From assembly GCF_003390375.1 (NCBI RefSeq), contig NZ_QUOT01000001.1, positions 3,348,001-3,412,000 of the forward strand: a DNA stretch of 64,000 bases, read 5' to 3'. Below, in pieces: positions 62,612-64,000 of this stretch. Positions within the stretch are counted from its first letter, which is position 1; every line of letters starts with the position of its first letter. The position numbers and the translations under genes were made by a program. Under the pieces are notes generated by a model. That model was not told the DNA's origin. It ran no database searches and was given only the letters and a program-made list of their open reading frames with translations. The DNA comes from Thalassotalea euphylliae. GTDB taxonomy: Bacteria; Pseudomonadota; Gammaproteobacteria; Enterobacterales; Alteromonadaceae.

Positions 62612-64000
62612 CTAGTTAGCAGTAACACGATTAACCTCTTCTAGGCTAGTGATACCGCTAATTGCTTTTACTATGCCAGATTGTCTAAGGTTATTGTAGC
62701 CCTCTTTTTGGAACTGGTGGGCTATGTCAAGTGAGTTACCTCCTTCCATTATTATACTGGCTACTTCGGGCGTAATTTTTACCACTTCGTAAATACCTAC
62801 TCGCCCCTTATAACCGCCTGTGCAATCATCACAGCCAACCGGCTTATAAATGGTAAAGGTCCCTAACTTATCTTCAGGGAAGCCCAGTTGCCTGAGGTGA
62901 TCGTGAGGTATGTCATCTGGCGCTTTACATTGAGTACAAAGCCGACGTGCAAGTCGCTGTGCAATAATAATGCTGACAGAGCTGGCAACATTAAATGCTG
63001 GGACTCCCATGTTAAGCAGACGAGTTAGGGTTTCTGAGGCGGAGTTTGTGTGCAGTGTTGAAAGCACCAAGTGACCAGTTTGTGCTGCTTTAATAGCGAT
63101 TTCCGCCGTTTCTAAATCACGAATCTCACCTACCATCACAATATCGGGATCTTGTCGAAGGAAAGAGCGGAGTGCACCAGGAAAAGTAAGGCCAGCCTTA
63201 GTATTAATTTGAACTTGGTTTATACCCTCTAAGTTAATCTCAACAGGATCTTCTGCCGTTGATATGTTGCGCTCAGCGGTATTCAAAATATTTAAGCCAG
63301 TATAAAGCGAAACAGTTTTACCAGAGCCTGTTGGCCCTGTAACCAAAATCATACCTTGTGGTTGGTCTAGGGCTTCCATATAAATGTCTTTTTGGTCTGC
63401 TTCATAGCCAAGCATATCAATGCCAAGCATTGCACTAGAAGAGTCCAATATCCGCATTACAATCTTTTCGCCCCACATGGTAGGCAGGGTAGAAACACGG
63501 AAATCGATAGATTTCTTCTTCGATAATGCCAGTTTTATACGACCATCTTGTGGTACGCGTCGCTCTGCTATGTCTAGCTTAGACATGACCTTTAAACGGG
63601 CAGCCATTCTAGAGGCTAATGCAACAGGAGGTTTGGCTATTTCATTTAAAATTCCATCGATACGAAAGCGTATTCGATAGGAATGTTCGTAAGGTTCAAA
63701 ATGTAAATCTGAAGCCCCTTTTTTTATAGCGTCTAATAGAATTTTATTAATATAAACAACAATTGGTGCATCATCTTGCTCCTGCCCAACAGTTTCATTA
63801 TCACTTTGCTCTTCTTGAACCTCTATACCTGCCAGTTCGTTCGAATCGATATCGCTGATATCCAAAGCTTCAACATCAGACTCTAAAACATCGTCAATGG
63901 ATTTTTGTAAACTACTTTCATCAACGAGCACTAGTTCGGTGGAGAATCCAGTATTAAATTGAATGTCTTCTAGGGCATCAATATCGGTAGGATCCGACAT
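62612..64000 (-). CDS. pilB: Type IV pilus assembly ATPase PilB (5' end beyond window)
   Basis: 462 residues are visible; PilB is normally about 565, so the N-terminal MshEN-type domain lies beyond the edge and the Met at 64000 is probably internal. Walker A GPTGSGKTVSLY, Asp-box region, Walker B IVMVGEIRDLETAEIA, HLVLSTLHTNSA and the zinc-binding Cys in CTQC and CDDC. It powers pilus extension. The central acidic linker (about 35-70) is Glu/Asp-rich. It heads the pilBCD group. Confidence 0.94.
   Translation of the reverse strand: MSDPTDIDALEDIQFNTGFSTELVLVDESSLQKSIDDVLESDVEALDISDIDSNELAGIEVQEEQSDNETVGQEQDDAPIVVYINKILLDAIKKGASDLHFEPYEHSYRIRFRIDGILNEIAKPPVALASRMAARLKVMSKLDIAERRVPQDGRIKLALSKKKSIDFRVSTLPTMWGEKIVMRILDSSSAMLGIDMLGYEADQKDIYMEALDQPQGMILVTGPTGSGKTVSLYTGLNILNTAERNISTAEDPVEINLEGINQVQINTKAGLTFPGALRSFLRQDPDIVMVGEIRDLETAEIAIKAAQTGHLVLSTLHTNSASETLTRLLNMGVPAFNVASSVSIIIAQRLARRLCTQCKAPDDIPHDHLRQLGFPEDKLGTFTIYKPVGCDDCTGGYKGRVGIYEVVKITPEVASIIMEGGNSLDIAHQFQKEGYNNLRQSGIVKAISGITSLEEVNRVTAN

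Noticed and set aside
62612..64000. A complete short PilB starting at 64000
   Set aside because: The visible part lacks the usual N-terminal domain and about 100 residues, so truncation by the window edge is the simpler reading.

Overview
The window looks like chromosomal DNA of a marine gammaproteobacterium of the order Alteromonadales, most likely Colwelliaceae (Colwellia/Thalassotalea type). This is inferred from three things: the conserved orders rplM-rpsI-petABC-sspAB, mraZ-to-lpxC and secA-mutT-yacG-zapD-coaE-pilD-pilC-pilB; the protein sequences themselves; and the moderate G+C. No rRNA, tRNA, CRISPR array, insertion sequence, prophage or complete mobile element was seen.

Bases 1-21755 are a mosaic of accessory and metabolic genes. 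In order they are: a truncated iron alcohol dehydrogenase, a GyrI-like effector-binding protein, a membrane-anchored DUF6351 hydrolase, glutaryl-CoA dehydrogenase, a GFA-domain protein, an aldo/keto reductase divergent from a LysR regulator, YacL, an RND efflux adaptor/pump pair, a PQQ-type sugar dehydrogenase, a TPR membrane protein without an output domain, an HDOD protein divergent from an ATP-grasp enzyme, a large unknown lipoprotein, a hairpin-rich non-coding stretch, and aldose 1-epimerase.

Bases 21756-29822 hold the ribosomal and respiratory block: rplM-rpsI, the cytochrome bc1 operon petABC, sspA-sspB, a CaiB-type CoA-transferase and a second HDOD protein. Between rpsI and petA there are four degenerate tandem copies of the rpsI 3' end with its terminator. 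They account for most of a 984-base gap and are the most unusual structure here.

Bases 29946-35296 carry a YcxB-like protein, a TauE/SafE permease and a three-gene ferric-iron ABC transporter (binding protein, fused permease, ATPase) behind a clear Fur-box-like palindrome.

Bases 35515-54001 are a complete dcw cluster: mraZ rsmH ftsL ftsI murE murF mraY murD ftsW murG murC ddlB ftsQ ftsA ftsZ, then lpxC. Genes overlap or nearly abut. The upstream region shows a TTGACA promoter element and three 10-base-phased TGGG-type boxes expected for MraZ. The cluster makes lipid-linked peptidoglycan precursor and builds the divisome.

Bases 54249-64000 continue with a LytM/M23 peptidase in the place where enterics have secM, then secA and mutT. 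On the minus strand follow yacG, zapD, coaE and the type IV pilus genes pilD, pilC and a pilB cut by the window edge.

I did not find a clearly new multi-gene system. The best candidates for undescribed biology are non-coding: the rpsI-tail array, a possible minus-strand structured RNA at about 19900-20260, a multibranch rplM leader, and a 12-base-pair hairpin between ftsA and ftsZ.
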